Shown: in pieces, positions 5,877 to 6,301 of the stretch
How positions within the stretch are numbered: position 1 is the stretch's first letter
How the letters are laid out: each line of letters opens with the position of its first letter
NCBI GenBank assembly: GCA_016199025.1
Contig: JACQHM010000034.1
Coordinates: forward strand, 1 to 6,301
Source: Candidatus Methylomirabilota bacterium
Lineage (GTDB): Bacteria; Methylomirabilota; Methylomirabilia; Methylomirabilales; JACQHM01
Reading direction: 5' to 3'
DNA: 6,301 bases
Notes under the pieces: generated by a model
Database searches by the model: none
What the model was told of the DNA's origin: nothing
Seen by the model: only the letters and a program-made list of their open reading frames with translations
Position numbers and translations under genes: made by a program

Positions 5877-6301
5877 ATGCTGACTAAACGGGCAAAGAAC
5901 CTGGCCCCTTCCGCGACATTCGCCATCGACGTGAAGGCAAAGAGGATGCGGGCGGAGGGGCTCGACGTGATCAGCTTCGGGGTGGGGGAGCCTGACTTCG
6001 ACACGCCGGAGGGGATCAAGGAGGCGGCCATTTCCGCCTTGAGGGCCGGCGCCACCAAGTATACCCCTGCCGGCGGGACCGATGAACTCAGGGACGCGAT
6101 CGTGGCCAAACTCAAGAGGGATAATGCCCTCGAGTACACCCGTGAAGAAGTGGCCGTCTCGTGCGGCTCCAAACACACGCTCTATAGCCTGGCCATGGTC
6201 CTCTTCGAGGAAGGGGACGAAGTCATCATTCCTGCCCCCTATTGGGTCAGTTTTCCTGAACAGGTGAAGTTGTGCGATGCCAAGCCGGTCTTCGTTCAGA
6301 C
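5877..6301 (+). CDS. aspC: Class I pyridoxal-phosphate aminotransferase, probable aspartate aminotransferase (partial, 3' end outside the window)
   Basis: Only the first 141 residues are present; members are usually about 390-400 long, so some 250 residues and the catalytic lysine lie beyond the right edge. The visible part matches the fold-type I aspartate aminotransferase subgroup found in Thermus and Bacillus: the N-terminal ...KRAKNLAPSATFAIDVKA segment, SFGVGEPDFDTP (33-44), TKYTPAGGTDELRDAI (60-75), the cofactor-phosphate segment SCGSKHTLYSLA (95-106) and GDEVIIPAPYWVSFPE (113-128), in which W123 is the residue expected to stack on the cofactor ring. It should interconvert aspartate and oxaloacetate with 2-oxoglutarate and glutamate; related enzymes may also accept prephenate or other amino acids, so substrate is inferred. 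ATG 5877 has a strong GGAGG site (5867-5871) five bases upstream, right after the coaD stop, suggesting cotranscription. Confidence 0.9.
   Translation, partial: MLTKRAKNLAPSATFAIDVKAKRMRAEGLDVISFGVGEPDFDTPEGIKEAAISALRAGATKYTPAGGTDELRDAIVAKLKRDNALEYTREEVAVSCGSKHTLYSLAMVLFEEGDEVIIPAPYWVSFPEQVKLCDAKPVFVQ

Noticed and set aside
5760..6176. A 138-codon minus-strand frame across coaD and the aminotransferase
   Set aside because: It spans two well-identified plus-strand genes and their junction and shows no family signature.
1..6301. Novel system, mobile element, CRISPR array or phage remnant
   Set aside because: No direct-repeat arrays, transposase or integrase motifs, terminal inverted repeats or unknown genes were seen. 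All genes with clear coding character are well-known core families.

Overview
The window is an ordinary bacterial chromosomal segment of about 60% GC that carries core housekeeping genes. I see no mobile element, CRISPR array, toxin-antitoxin pair or defence island, and no new system that I can support. A single full-length bifunctional Rel, a Cys4 L28 and frequent GGAGG ribosome binding sites point to a Gram-negative bacterium outside the Gammaproteobacteria. A Desulfobacterota-like or related lineage is my guess from gene content and order, but the sequence alone cannot fix the phylum.

Layout. Positions 1-218 are non-coding as far as I can tell: a very GC-rich block (about 75% GC in the first 100 bases), then an AT-rich stretch with two back-to-back promoter-like signals. 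One points left, out of the window; the other points right into rel. The rel gene (219-2375, +) encodes the (p)ppGpp synthetase/hydrolase. It converges on rpmB (2385-2585, -), encoding a zinc-ribbon L28, with only nine bases between their stop codons. A divergent region (2586-2710) then separates rpmB from a rightward cluster: recG (2711-4780), rsmD (4807-5535), coaD (5318-5863) and a class I aminotransferase (5877 onward) that runs off the right edge.

How the genes relate. The recG-rsmD-coaD-aminotransferase run is tightly packed (gaps of 26 and 13 bases, and one long overlap), so it is probably one operon. It covers recombination and fork rescue, 16S rRNA methylation, coenzyme A synthesis and amino-acid transamination. 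Rel and L28 lie just upstream in separate transcription units. The link is general growth and translation physiology, not a shared pathway.

The points most worth a second look are these. The rsmD reading frame runs about 60 codons past its conserved end and overlaps coaD by 218 bases in another frame. A perfect 14-base palindrome fills most of the spacer of the predicted rpmB promoter. A good leftward -35 element faces out of the window into a GC-rich block of unknown content.
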